From an uncultured Eubacteriales bacterium (GTDB taxonomy: Bacteria > Bacillota > Clostridia > Christensenellales > Aristaeellaceae): 48,743 bases of DNA. The stretch's first letter is position 1. Every line of letters starts with the position of its first letter. Below, one piece after another: positions 26,618 to 35,080 of the stretch. A program made the translations under genes and the position numbers. The DNA lies in contig CACYGY010000010.1 of the NCBI GenBank assembly GCA_902774025.1, positions 1 to 48,743 on the forward strand. The letters run 5' to 3'. Under the pieces are notes generated by a model that was not told the DNA's origin, did not search any database, and saw nothing but the letters and a program-made list of their open reading frames with translations.

Positions 26618-26876
26618 AAAAAAAGCCCCGGCACGCACAGGGTGCGTGCCGAGGCGATTTTTCGCGGTGCCACTCGGCTTCGGTCCGAAGACCCTCTCTT
26701 CGCGTACCAGTATACGCGCTGCCTGGATAACGGGTGCAGTTCCCGTCGCCGCCTACTCTCCTTTTCGGGGCGCCCTCAGGAGTCCATTCCCGGTCCGGAT
26801 CCGTGCCGCCGTTTCACCCTCAGGCGGCTCTCTGGGACGGTGCCATGACAGGTACTCTTCTCCCTCGTCGGTTCTT
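26618..26876 (-). promoter_or_regulatory. T-box leader with Trp specifier (UGG)
   Basis: Read on the minus strand, the T-box core AGTGGCACCGCGAA is at 26661-26674. It is followed by a terminator with stem GGCACGCA/TGCGTGCC and a long T tract (26618-26654). The stem I context GGGAATGGACTCCTGAG shows UGG (26784-26786) just before the CTCC strand that pairs with GGAG. An AGAGAGCCG element, typical of stem I, also lies in the leader. The specifier means uncharged tRNA-Trp should induce the ABC importer. Confidence 0.93.
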
Positions 26877-26882
26877 GGGGGG

Positions 26883-26912
26883 ATTCTAAACCCCTCTGTG
26901 TGTGTCTGTCAA
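26883..26912 (-). promoter_or_regulatory. Promoter of the Trp T-box/ABC operon
   Basis: Perfect TTGACA, 18 bp, TAGAAT on the minus strand, 18 bp beyond the tsaC stop. Confidence 0.85.
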
Positions 26913-26929
26913 GGAGCGGATTGTATTTT

Positions 26930-27985
26930 TCACGTTTCTCCCAGGACTTCCCGGGCGCTGAGGGTGCGGAAGGACGCGGCCCGGCCCAGGCGGTTCATCA
27001 CGGCCAGCCCCAGGCCCTGAACCGGTGTGACCTCGCTGTAGATCCGGTCCATCTGCATTGTATCCGCCTCCCGGAGACGGTCAAAGAGAACCCGGGCGGT
27101 TTCCTCGGGATGACGGCCGGACCCCAGAGAACAATGGGCAAAGCCGGCAAGATCAGGGATATGTTCCTCAAAGCACAGGAGCAGGACCCGCCGGCCTTCC
27201 GCTTCATCCCGGCGGTACAGCCGCTTCATGGCCTCCAGCACCTGGGATTCATCCCCTTCCACCAGGGTGACCAGTCCCCTGGGGGCATAGTGCCGGTAGC
27301 GCATGCCCGGGGAACGGGCGACCTCGTGATCCCCAAGGGGGCGCAGAATGCTCCCCGCCAGGTCCACGGTCCCCAGGAGCGGCTCCAGCATTTCCCGCGT
27401 GATGCCCCCCGGCCGGAGGATGGTGGGTCTGCCGTGGCACAGGTCCAGAACCGTGGATTCCAGGCCCACCTGACAGTCCCCGCCGTCCAGGATCAGAGGG
27501 ACCCGGCCCTCCATGTCCTCCAGAACATGGGCGGCCTTTGTGGGGCTGGGCCGGCCGCTGCGGTTGGCGCTGGGAGCGGCCACGGGAACCCCGGCCTCCC
27601 TGAGCATTTCCAGGGCGGCGGGATGCGCGGGCATCCGTACTGCCACGGTATCCAGACCCGCTGTAACAATATCCGGAAGCGCAGGTCTGCGGGGCATCAG
27701 CAGGGTCAGAGGCCCGGGCCAGAACCTGTCCATGAGAGGGAAAAGGGAAGGCATGGGCGTGCAGAACAGGTCCAGCTGGGAAGGGTCACAGACATGCACG
27801 ATGAGGGGGTTATCCCCGGGACGGCCCTTGGCTTCGAAAATTCCGCGCACGGCGGACGCGTTCATGGCACAGGCCCCCAGACCGTATACGGTTTCCGTGG
27901 GGAAGGCCACAAGTCCCCCGGACCGGAGGATTTCCCCGGCCATGCGGAGACTTTCCGGGGTGGGAGATGAGACAAGTGTTTCCAT
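26930..27985 (-). CDS. tsaC: L-threonylcarbamoyladenylate synthase (Sua5 type)
   Basis: 351 residues, the long Sua5/YwlC form. It makes threonylcarbamoyl-AMP for t6A37 of tRNA. The N-terminal YrdC domain (FPTETVYGLG near 28-37, KGRPGDNPLIVHV, SANRSGRPSPT near 140) is followed by a C-terminal Sua5 domain from about 235 (SPGMRYRHYAP). It lies 9 bp after prfA, the usual Firmicutes order. mtaB, which acts on t6A, is elsewhere in this window. ATG preceded by GAGGAAT. Confidence 0.95.
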   Translation of the reverse strand: METLVSSPTPESLRMAGEILRSGGLVAFPTETVYGLGACAMNASAVRGIFEAKGRPGDNPLIVHVCDPSQLDLFCTPMPSLFPLMDRFWPGPLTLLMPRRPALPDIVTAGLDTVAVRMPAHPAALEMLREAGVPVAAPSANRSGRPSPTKAAHVLEDMEGRVPLILDGGDCQVGLESTVLDLCHGRPTILRPGGITREMLEPLLGTVDLAGSILRPLGDHEVARSPGMRYRHYAPRGLVTLVEGDESQVLEAMKRLYRRDEAEGRRVLLLCFEEHIPDLAGFAHCSLGSGRHPEETARVLFDRLREADTMQMDRIYSEVTPVQGLGLAVMNRLGRAASFRTLSAREVLGET

Positions 27986-27994
27986 GATTCCTCC

Positions 27995-29059
27995 TCAGCC
28001 CATGCCCAGGGCCTGAAGCTTCCGGTGATTCTCCGCCAGGCGAAGGGCTTCCACGATCTCGTCCAGATCACCGTTCATGATATCGTCAATGCGGTACAGC
28101 GTGAGCCCGATGCGGTGATCCGTCACCCGGCTTTCATGGAAGTTGTAGGTGCGGATCCGCTCGCTCCTGTCTCCCGTGCCCACCTGGGCCTTTCGGTTCA
28201 GGGCATAGGCGCTTTCGGCCTTTTCCCGCTCCCTCTCCAGCAGGCGGGAGCGCAGAAGGACCATGGCGGTTTCCCGGTTGCGCAGCTGGGATTTCTGGTC
28301 CTGGCAGGTGACGGAAAGGCCCGTGGGCAGATGAGTAAGGCGCACGGCGGAGTCGGTGGTGTTGATGCACTGGCCGCCGTGCCCGGTGGAGCGGTAGACA
28401 TCCAGGCGGATATCCTTCGGATCAATGACCACGTCCACCTCTCCGGCCTCCGGCAGCACCGCCACGGTGCAGGTGCTGGTCTGCTTCTTTCCCGTGGTAT
28501 CCGTCACGGGCACGCGCTGTACCCGATGGACGCCGCTTTCATATTTCATGCATGCCCAGGCTCCGTTTCCCTTGACCAGGCATGTGGCTTCCCTGACGCC
28601 GCCCAGCTCCGTGTCCGCAAGGGAGACCAGCTGAAACTGAAGACGGTGGCGCTGGGCATAGTGTTCATAGAGACGAAGAAGGTCTCCGGCAAAGAGACAG
28701 GCTTCCTCGCCCCCGGCGCCGGAACGGATTTCCAGCACCACATTCCGGTCCTCATCCGGGTCCCGGGGCAGGAGGAGGAGTTTCAGCTTCTCCTCCATCT
28801 CCTCCATCCGGGGCTGGAGCAGGCGCATTTCCTCCCGGGCCATGTCTTCCATGTCCGGATCCGACAGCAGGGACCGGGCTTCCTCCAGATGCCGGAGGAG
28901 CGCCGTATAGTCCTGCCAGGCCTGTACCTTTTCCTCCAGGCCGGAGCGCTCCCGGAGCAGGGTCTGCATTTTCTGTACGTCCGAAAGAACCTCGCCCTGG
29001 GCAAGGGTGACGTTGAGTTCCTCATAGCGGTCGAGGATCCGCTGATACTGTTCCTGCAT
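27995..29059 (-). CDS. prfA: Peptide chain release factor 1
   Basis: 354 residues. It reads UAA and UAG and triggers peptide release. The recognition tripeptide PVT is at 184-186 (PxT, RF1 type) and the catalytic GGQ at 228-230. The Gln is normally methylated by PrmC, encoded just upstream. ATG follows AAGGAGG. It is cotranscribed with prmC (8 bp gap) and tsaC. Confidence 0.97.
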   Translation of the reverse strand: MQEQYQRILDRYEELNVTLAQGEVLSDVQKMQTLLRERSGLEEKVQAWQDYTALLRHLEEARSLLSDPDMEDMAREEMRLLQPRMEEMEEKLKLLLLPRDPDEDRNVVLEIRSGAGGEEACLFAGDLLRLYEHYAQRHRLQFQLVSLADTELGGVREATCLVKGNGAWACMKYESGVHRVQRVPVTDTTGKKQTSTCTVAVLPEAGEVDVVIDPKDIRLDVYRSTGHGGQCINTTDSAVRLTHLPTGLSVTCQDQKSQLRNRETAMVLLRSRLLEREREKAESAYALNRKAQVGTGDRSERIRTYNFHESRVTDHRIGLTLYRIDDIMNGDLDEIVEALRLAENHRKLQALGMG

Positions 29060-29067
29060 GTTCCTCC

Positions 29068-29892
29068 TTACCGGTGGGCTTCCACCACGCGTTCAAGCCC
29101 CTGCAGGTCCGGATGAATCCGGATGCCGTGAAAGGCGTTTTTCAGGAGTCCGGCTGCCTCCGGGGCTTCCCCGTCTCCGCATTCCAGGAGCAGGGTGCCG
29201 CCTCTTTTCAGGAAGGCGGGCGCCTGTGAGGCGATGCGCCGGTAGAAGTCCAGGCCGTCCGTGCCCCCCAGAAGCGCCATGGTGGGCTCGGCGCGCACCT
29301 CCGCCTGAAGGCCGGCCCAGTCCCCGTCAGGAATATAGGGGGGATTGGAGAGAATAAGGTCAAAGGTATGCCCCAGAAGCGGCAGGAGGAGATCGCCCTG
29401 GAAGAAGGTGATCTCAGCGCCCAGACGTTCCGCATTTTCCCGGGCGGCTTCCAGGGCCCTGGGAGACAGGTCCGAGGCGGAAACATGAGCCCCCGGGCAT
29501 TCCAGGGCCAGGGTGACGGCAAGGCATCCGCTGCCGCAGCACAGGTCCAGGACCTTCATCCCCGCCTTCAGGAACTCCAGGGCTTTCAGAGCCAGGATTT
29601 CCGTTTCCGGACGGGGGATCAGCACCCGCTCATCCACCTGAAAACTGCGGCCCAGAAAGGACTGGGTCCGCAGGATGTACTGCAGGGGAATCCGCCGGCA
29701 TCTCATGGCAGTGAGGGAATCGAAAGCTTCCAGATCCTCAGGGGAGAGGACACTTTCCGAGTCCAGGCGCAGGGACAGGGGCGGCCGGTTCAGAACATGG
29801 GCCAGGAGTTCCGCGGCGTCCACCAGAGGATCCGGAATTCCCAGGGCCTCAAAGCGCCGGGCGGTCTCCCGGATCAGGGCCCGGGGATTCAC
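29068..29892 (-). CDS. prmC: Release factor glutamine N5-methyltransferase
   Basis: 274 residues. It methylates the Gln of the GGQ motif in RF1 and RF2. SAM loop DLCCGSG (116-122), catalytic NPPY (183-186), and the N-terminal helical substrate domain ending LIPRPETE (91-98) are all present. GTG start overlapping the DUF1385 stop by 4 bases, so translation is coupled. It sits next to its substrate gene prfA. Confidence 0.96.
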   Translation of the reverse strand: MNPRALIRETARRFEALGIPDPLVDAAELLAHVLNRPPLSLRLDSESVLSPEDLEAFDSLTAMRCRRIPLQYILRTQSFLGRSFQVDERVLIPRPETEILALKALEFLKAGMKVLDLCCGSGCLAVTLALECPGAHVSASDLSPRALEAARENAERLGAEITFFQGDLLLPLLGHTFDLILSNPPYIPDGDWAGLQAEVRAEPTMALLGGTDGLDFYRRIASQAPAFLKRGGTLLLECGDGEAPEAAGLLKNAFHGIRIHPDLQGLERVVEAHR

Positions 29893-30941
29893 GCGGATGC
29901 CTCCTCCGTCTGTTCCCCGTCCTTTTCAGGAGCCCTGAAGGCGGGATCGGATTCCTCATAGGATTTCAGGACAGCCCAGCCCTCAGGCGTCCGGGGCGCG
30001 TGGGCGGGCAGCCCGTGAATGGCCGTGTTCATGGCCACAATGGCACACTCCAGCATGCTGTCATCCGGTTCCCGGGTGGTGAGGCGCTGCATCTGCAGAC
30101 CCGGCCAGCGGAGAATGCGGCTGAAGACGTTCTCCGTATGAGCCAGCCCCTTGAGCACCTCATAGCTGCAGCCTGCCACCACCGGCAGCATGGCCAGATG
30201 GAACAGGAAGCGCAGGAAGAAATTGGAGATGGGCACCAGGAGATTCAGCACCAGGAAAAGAAGAATGCTCACGGACATGACGATGAGCAGGAAAGCGGTG
30301 CCGCACCGGGGGTGCAGGCGGCTGAAGGTCCGGGCGTTGGCGGGGGTCAGGGGAAGACCGTGCTCATGACAGTACACCGTCTTGTGCTCCGCCCCGTGGT
30401 ACTGGAAGGTGCGGCGCACGTCCGGGACCAGGCTGCTGAAAAGCATGTATCCGATCAGGAGCAGGATTTTCACCACGCCGCTGATGAGGGTATAGCCCAG
30501 GGTGGACATGCCCGCGTTCTTCAGGAGATTTTCCACACCCGCGGGCACGGCCATGAACAGGCCCAGGGCCAGGACCACGGCCAGAACAACGGCAACGCCC
30601 ATAACGATCTTGTCCGTGCTTTTTCCGGTCTTTTTTGCCAGCCATTTTTCAAACCGGGAAGGCTCCTCATCCAGGATTCCCAGCATTTTCGTGGAATCCT
30701 CCAGAGTGTTCATGCCGTAAACCAGCATGGTGGCCATATTCACCACGCCCCGCACAAAGGGCCATCCCATCCAGGGATGCTTGTCCTTCAGGGGGGTGAA
30801 GGGGCGGTACTGGACCACAATGGAGCGGTCCTGACGTCTCACGGCAATGGCCATGGAGGAGGGAGCGCGCATCATCACGCCCTCCATCACCGCCTGGCCG
30901 CCGATATCCACCGTGGGACAGGAATTGCCCTGATTTTTCAT
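29889..30941 (-). CDS. DUF1385 family membrane protein (YqhQ-like)
   Basis: 350 residues from the ATG at 30941, 6 bases after GAGGAGG. DIGGQAVMEGVMMRAP near 12-27 is the family hallmark. Hydrophobic segments lie near 115-140, 155-180, 215-240 and 245-270. A conserved YHGAEHKTVYCHE segment (about 189-201) and GRLHPRCGT-like segment follow, a His/Cys pattern suggestive of metal binding. The function is not established, though the gene is constantly linked with prmC and prfA in Firmicutes. Confidence 0.9.
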   Translation of the reverse strand: MKNQGNSCPTVDIGGQAVMEGVMMRAPSSMAIAVRRQDRSIVVQYRPFTPLKDKHPWMGWPFVRGVVNMATMLVYGMNTLEDSTKMLGILDEEPSRFEKWLAKKTGKSTDKIVMGVAVVLAVVLALGLFMAVPAGVENLLKNAGMSTLGYTLISGVVKILLLIGYMLFSSLVPDVRRTFQYHGAEHKTVYCHEHGLPLTPANARTFSRLHPRCGTAFLLIVMSVSILLFLVLNLLVPISNFFLRFLFHLAMLPVVAGCSYEVLKGLAHTENVFSRILRWPGLQMQRLTTREPDDSMLECAIVAMNTAIHGLPAHAPRTPEGWAVLKSYEESDPAFRAPEKDGEQTEEASA

Positions 30942-30966
30942 AGTTAACCTCCTCAGGCGAAAGGAT

Positions 30967-31000
30967 GAAAAAACAGGGCACCCTGAAGCAGGCGCCCTGT
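30967..31000 (-). terminator. Terminator of rpmE
   Basis: On the minus strand, ACAGGGCGCC pairs with GGTGCCCTGT, followed by six Ts, 9 bp after the rpmE stop. Downstream genes need read-through or their own promoter. Confidence 0.88.
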
Positions 31001-31008
31001 CGTCGGAC

Positions 31009-31209
31009 TCACTCCATGCCGTAACGCTTCTTGAAGCGATCAACGCGTCCGCCGGCATCCACCAGCTTCTGCTTGCCGGTGAAGAAAGGATGACACTTGG
31101 AACAGATATCCACCTTCAGCTCTTTTTTAGTGGATCCGGTCTCGAACGTCTCACCGCACACGCAGCGAACGATGCACTTGCCGTACTGGGGATGAATCTT
31201 CTCTTTCAT
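31009..31209 (-). CDS. rpmE: 50S ribosomal protein L31, zinc form
   Basis: 66 residues. The zinc-binding cysteines Cys16, Cys18, Cys36 and Cys39 (CVC and CSKC) identify the C+ type of L31. Start ATG with AGAGGTGAAAGAGC upstream. It lies between the Rho-family gene and the DUF1385-prmC-prfA genes. It has its own strong promoter and a terminator. Confidence 0.97.
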   Translation of the reverse strand: MKEKIHPQYGKCIVRCVCGETFETGSTKKELKVDICSKCHPFFTGKQKLVDAGGRVDRFKKRYGME

Positions 31210-31260
31210 TGCTCTTTCACCTCTTTCGCGTATGCAATGAGCGGATGAACCGCAGAGCGG

Positions 31261-31289
31261 ATTATAGCATATGTGAACCTGGGACGCAA
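31261..31289 (-). promoter_or_regulatory. Promoter of rpmE
   Basis: TTGCGT, 17 bp, perfect TATAAT on the minus strand, about 50 bp before the ATG. It lies between the Rho-family gene and rpmE. Confidence 0.82.
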
Positions 31290-31331
31290 GAACTTTTTTT
31301 CGACCTTCCCGGAGTTGAGAAGAGACGGATT

Positions 31332-33287
31332 TCAGGCCTTCCCGCTTCCGGACATGAGGGCCGCCAGCTCCTTCACCTTCAGGAGCATTTCCCGGTTGGT
31401 TGGGATGGAATTGAGGAGGGCTGTGAGCTGCTGGATAGCGGCGGCGGGGGGCGTCTGGCGCAGAAGGTCCTGCAGAGTGGCCCGGCCCTCCTGCTCCTGC
31501 TGCGTGAGCAGGCTGCCGCTCTGTCTGGCGCGGGAATGGAGAATGTGCAGGGGAGGATAGACGCCCTGCCGGATGATGGCGGGATCAAAGACCAGCTCCA
31601 GATTGGCACTGGAGCGGAACTCGTCCACCACTGAATCGTCCACCCGGTTGCCCGTGTCCACGTCCATGGCGGCAAAGATGGTGAGGGAACCGCCCTCACG
31701 GAGCGCCCGGGCAGAGCCGAAAAGCTTTTTGGCCCTGAAGAGGCTGGCGGGGTTCACGGTACCGGAGGCATTGCGCACTGCCTGGGCGGCGGAGATGGTG
31801 TAGGTTTTCACAAGCCGGGTGAGGCTGTCCACCACAAGGACCACATTTTTTCCGTTTTCCGCCAGGCGCTGGCACCGCTCCTGCACCATATCCACCAGGC
31901 GCAGCTGAATCTCCGGACTCTGATCAAAGGTGGAGGCCAGCACCTGGCATCGGGTCTGGGCGCGGAACTCCGTCACGTCCTCGGGGGTTCTGTCCAGAAG
32001 GAGACAGATGCAGGCGGCTTCCGGATTCTTGTCTGAAATGGCGTTCATGAGGGAAATCAGGAAACGAATCTTTTCCGCCCCGTCGGGGAAGAGACACAGA
32101 GCCCGCTGGCCCATACCCACGGGGGTGATCAGGTCCACCAGACGGATATCCGGGTGAGCGGGTGCGTCCAGGTCCAGGCGATGGGAGGGATAGACGGCGG
32201 TGAGCTCATCAAAAAGAGGCCGGGGGCCCGGAGTGGCAGCGGAAGCGCCGTTCACCTCCGTGGCATAGAGGAGAGAGACATACTTGTCACCGTCCCGCTG
32301 TGGACGCAGCTTTCCCCGTACATGATCGCCGGTGCGCAGGGTATGCCGCCGCACCAGGGAAACCGGGACGTAGATATCCCGTGAGGAGGGAAGGAAGGTG
32401 GACGTGCGGAGGAATCCGTATCCATCGGGATGCCCCTCGAAGACGCCCTCCCCATCCCGGAGCTCTTCAGCCTGAATCAGGTCGGAGATGGAGGGAAGAT
32501 CCTGACTGTATTCCCGGCTTCGGGTGTCCGCCGGATAGGGACTCCGGTCCCGGTAGGCACTCTGCCATGTCTGATTTTCCCGGGGAGCCTGGCGGGTCGG
32601 CTGACTGTAGGCGTTCCGGTCCTGACCGTAGGAATTCCGGTCCTGACTGTAAGTACTCCTGTCCGGGCTGTCCCCGCGCCGGGGGCCAAAGACGGGCTGA
32701 CTGCGGAACCCCTGATAGGTGTCCCGGGTCTCGGAGGCAGGAGGGTCCTCACGGGCGGAATCCGGGCCAAAGCGATGGACATAGCCTGTCTGCCGGGTCT
32801 GGGTGGCACGGGTGTAGGAGTCCTGACTCTGCCTGGGCTGGGGCTGGGGCTGCCAGGCATTGCCGGAGGGACGGCCGCTCCCGGCGGATGGATTGTGCCA
32901 GGCTGCACGGAAAAACGTGGGCTGGGATGCGGTGACGCCGGGACGGATGGGAATGGGGGCGGGCAGAGGCGGGGAGGCAGGGGACTCCTCCGGTTTTTCC
33001 TCTTCGTCTGATTCGTTCTCCGCTTCTTCCTCTGTCTCTTCCTCTGCCCCGGGCAGATCCGGAGACGGGTCCCGGGGCTTTTCAGCTTCGGGGGCACCGG
33101 TGAATTCCGGCCCGCCGGCATCCAGGTCCGAAAAATGGATCTGGTTCTCCTCGGGGTTCCCGGTGGCCCGGTTCAGATATTCAATGATATCGGCCTTGAC
33201 CATGCTGCTTTTCAGTGCAATGCCATGCTCCCGGGCAAACTTCCGGAGCTGGACCACGGTCATGCCGGAAAAATCGATACGATCCAA
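31332..33287 (-). CDS. rho: Rho-family protein with degenerate ATPase site and long disordered insert
   Basis: 651 residues at the standard rho-rpmE locus. Residues 6-40 are a Rho_N helical domain. Residues 43-265 are low complexity: an acidic stretch (80-100), then Q/R/S/Y/P-rich repeats around [16 protein letters not shown]. The RNA-binding cold-shock-like domain is intact (PDGYGFLR 287-294, [17 protein letters not shown] 317-329). The ATPase domain aligns throughout, but the P-loop reads FPDGAEKI (400-407) instead of the usual APPKAGKT. The catalytic-Glu motif DERPEEV is DRTPEDV (432-438). Walker B Asp487 (VVDSLTRL) remains, and SRARQS may keep an arginine finger. TTG start, 8 bases after GGAGG. 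Hydrolysis is probably lost; this is inference. Confidence 0.88.
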   Translation of the reverse strand: MDRIDFSGMTVVQLRKFAREHGIALKSSMVKADIIEYLNRATGNPEENQIHFSDLDAGGPEFTGAPEAEKPRDPSPDLPGAEEETEEEAENESDEEEKPEESPASPPLPAPIPIRPGVTASQPTFFRAAWHNPSAGSGRPSGNAWQPQPQPRQSQDSYTRATQTRQTGYVHRFGPDSAREDPPASETRDTYQGFRSQPVFGPRRGDSPDRSTYSQDRNSYGQDRNAYSQPTRQAPRENQTWQSAYRDRSPYPADTRSREYSQDLPSISDLIQAEELRDGEGVFEGHPDGYGFLRTSTFLPSSRDIYVPVSLVRRHTLRTGDHVRGKLRPQRDGDKYVSLLYATEVNGASAATPGPRPLFDELTAVYPSHRLDLDAPAHPDIRLVDLITPVGMGQRALCLFPDGAEKIRFLISLMNAISDKNPEAACICLLLDRTPEDVTEFRAQTRCQVLASTFDQSPEIQLRLVDMVQERCQRLAENGKNVVLVVDSLTRLVKTYTISAAQAVRNASGTVNPASLFRAKKLFGSARALREGGSLTIFAAMDVDTGNRVDDSVVDEFRSSANLELVFDPAIIRQGVYPPLHILHSRARQSGSLLTQQEQEGRATLQDLLRQTPPAAAIQQLTALLNSIPTNREMLLKVKELAALMSGSGKA

Positions 33288-33315
33288 GAAAAAAGCCTCC
33301 TTATCGGGCAGGTTC

Positions 33316-34323
33316 TCAGGTTTTCAGGGCAACCACAAAGTCGCGGCGGACGGCCTGCTCCACTTCATGGGCAAAGGATGCGTACAGAGGCGTTTCCAGC
33401 GGGGTCATTCCCGCGTCCTTCAGGGCGGAAATCACCCGGTGGCGGGGCAGAGTGAAGAGATTGAAGCTCAGAGCCATGGCGCCTCCCGCCTTCAGGGTCT
33501 GGGCCCAGGCGGGGAGGACGGAGGAGAGCATCTCCTGAAAGTCGGACAGACTCCCCTGATGCGTGGGCGCGTGCTGAACGCCATAGGGGAGATCGGCGAT
33601 GATCAGATCGGGGGGCCTTTTTTTCAGAAGGGCGGGGGAGAGAAGACTGTCCGCCGTGAAGAGCTGCAGGACGCGTACATCGCCCTGACGAAAACGCTCC
33701 GTGTCAGGGGCCAGCTCATACTCCACACCGGGACAGCCCCGGCCGCCGACGGTCTCGGAAAAGGCGCGGCGGCGGAACTTCAGGCGGAGGGTGGTACAGT
33801 ATCTCTGAAGATACCGGTCCGCTTCGGCGGTCTCCCCGCTGCGGCTTTCAATGCCCGCGCAGTGCATGCCCATGCACAGACTCACATACAGGGTGGTGCC
33901 CCTCCCGCAGACGGGATCCAGCACCCGCACGCGCTCCGAAGGCAGAAGGCGGGCGGCGGAAAGAGCACAGTTGATCATCATCCTGGTGAAGGCGGGATTG
34001 GTTTTGCCCTTGTATTTCAGAATTTCCGGAAGATCCGGTCCCATGAAGGAAGCGGCCTGGAAGGGAAGGGGACTGAAAGCGTGACCGTTCCGGGTAAACA
34101 TAAGAAGCAGGCAGGAGTGACCTGCCAGGAACTGCAACACGGAATCCGAAAGCTCTTCGGACTCCATGGAAAGGAATGTGCAATTGCCAAAATGCTCCGG
34201 ATACGGACGCGATGAAACACCCACTGCCTCCAGCATGCAGGCCAGTTCCTTCCGGTTCAGCTCGTCCTGAACCTGCCTGTACCGTATATTGGCATGGGGT
34301 AACAGCTGAAAGCTGTAGATCAA
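33316..34323 (-). CDS. TRM11/UPF0020-type class I methyltransferase
   Basis: 335 residues. The SAM motif LDPVCGRGTTLY is at 135-146 and the catalytic ADLPYG at 243-248, a D/NPPY-like motif of guanine-N2 nucleic-acid methyltransferases. The N-terminal 100 residues lack an obvious THUMP domain. The insertion between motifs is rich in basic residues. The substrate is probably RNA but unproven. TTG start at 34323, 6 bases after AGAGGG. It lies 28 bp before the Rho-family gene and is likely cotranscribed. Confidence 0.82.
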   Translation of the reverse strand: MIYSFQLLPHANIRYRQVQDELNRKELACMLEAVGVSSRPYPEHFGNCTFLSMESEELSDSVLQFLAGHSCLLLMFTRNGHAFSPLPFQAASFMGPDLPEILKYKGKTNPAFTRMMINCALSAARLLPSERVRVLDPVCGRGTTLYVSLCMGMHCAGIESRSGETAEADRYLQRYCTTLRLKFRRRAFSETVGGRGCPGVEYELAPDTERFRQGDVRVLQLFTADSLLSPALLKKRPPDLIIADLPYGVQHAPTHQGSLSDFQEMLSSVLPAWAQTLKAGGAMALSFNLFTLPRHRVISALKDAGMTPLETPLYASFAHEVEQAVRRDFVVALKT

Positions 34324-34404
34324 ATGAATCCCTCTTTATTGACAGGATAGGGTCAGTATAGCAAAACCTTTCAGGGTTCGCAAGCGATTCTTGAAAATGA
34401 AACA

Positions 34405-34436
34405 GCAAAAACCCCTCTCCCTGTCGGGAGAAGGGT
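34405..34436 (-). terminator. Terminator of rpsU
   Basis: On the minus strand, CCCTTCTCCC pairs with GGGAGAGGGG around GACA, followed by five Ts. Confidence 0.88.
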
Positions 34437-34450
34437 AAATCTTACGATGC

Positions 34451-34624
34451 TTACCACTTGCGCTTGCGTGCGGCCTCAGCCTTCTTCTTGCGCTTGACGC
34501 TGGGCTTCTCGTAATGCTCACGCTTGCGAACCTCCTGGATGACCCCGCTGCGTGCGCACTGGCGCTTGAACCGCTTCAGAGCGCTCTCCAGAGACTCATT
34601 TTCGCGTACACGAACCTCGGACAC
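34451..34624 (-). CDS. rpsU: 30S ribosomal protein S21
   Basis: 57-residue, very basic protein starting GTG, 6 bases after GAGGAGGG. The sequence [20 protein letters not shown] at the N-terminus, the [15 protein letters not shown] segment and the RKRKW end are diagnostic of S21, which helps initiation near the anti-Shine-Dalgarno region of the 30S subunit. It is a single-gene unit with a strong promoter and terminator. Confidence 0.97.
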   Translation of the reverse strand: MSEVRVRENESLESALKRFKRQCARSGVIQEVRKREHYEKPSVKRKKKAEAARKRKW

Positions 34625-34695
34625 TGTTATCCCTCCTCTCGCTCATCTCACCAGTCAGCCCCGGTGAAGACGGACGGACGGCAAACCGCGTGGGT

Positions 34696-34725
34696 ATTAT
34701 ACATCCATCGCCGGAACAAAGTCAA
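34696..34725 (-). promoter_or_regulatory. Promoter of rpsU
   Basis: TTGACT, 18 bp, perfect TATAAT on the minus strand. The -35 box is about 10 bp past the HIT gene stop. Confidence 0.85.
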
Positions 34726-34735
34726 GCGATAAATT

Positions 34736-35080
34736 TCAGGCCATGCTGTCCTCCATTTTCCGCCCGCCCAGCACATGGAAGTGGAGATGGGGCACACTCT
34801 GGCAGGCGTCAGATCCGCAGTTGCTCACCAGGCGCCATCCGCTTTCCCCGATGCCCTCCGCTTCCGCCACATGCGCGGCACTTTTCAGACAGGCCTCCAG
34901 AACACCCGCGGGGAGCTGATTCACTTCATTCAGGGATGTCACATGGGTCCTGGGCACGACCAGCACATGGACAGGGGCCATGGGATGGATATCCCGGAAG
35001 GCATAGGTCAGGTCGTCCTCATAAACCTTCTGAGAGGGGATTTCACCGGCAAGAATCCGGCAGAACAGGCAGTCTTTCAT
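34736..35080 (-). CDS. HIT family nucleotide hydrolase
   Basis: 114 residues. The histidine triad HLHFHVLGG is near residues 98-106 and the zinc-like CLFCRI at 4-9. HIT proteins of this HINT type hydrolyse nucleoside phosphoramidates and adenylates. The ATG overlaps the mtaB stop by 4 bases, so it is the last gene of the long operon. The physiological substrate is not known for most bacterial members. Confidence 0.94.
   Translation of the reverse strand: MKDCLFCRILAGEIPSQKVYEDDLTYAFRDIHPMAPVHVLVVPRTHVTSLNEVNQLPAGVLEACLKSAAHVAEAEGIGESGWRLVSNCGSDACQSVPHLHFHVLGGRKMEDSMA

Noticed and set aside
31332..33287. The Rho-family gene considered as a frameshifted or decaying pseudogene
   Set aside because: The frame is intact over 651 codons, similarity to Rho continues on both sides of each altered motif, and start and ribosome site are good.
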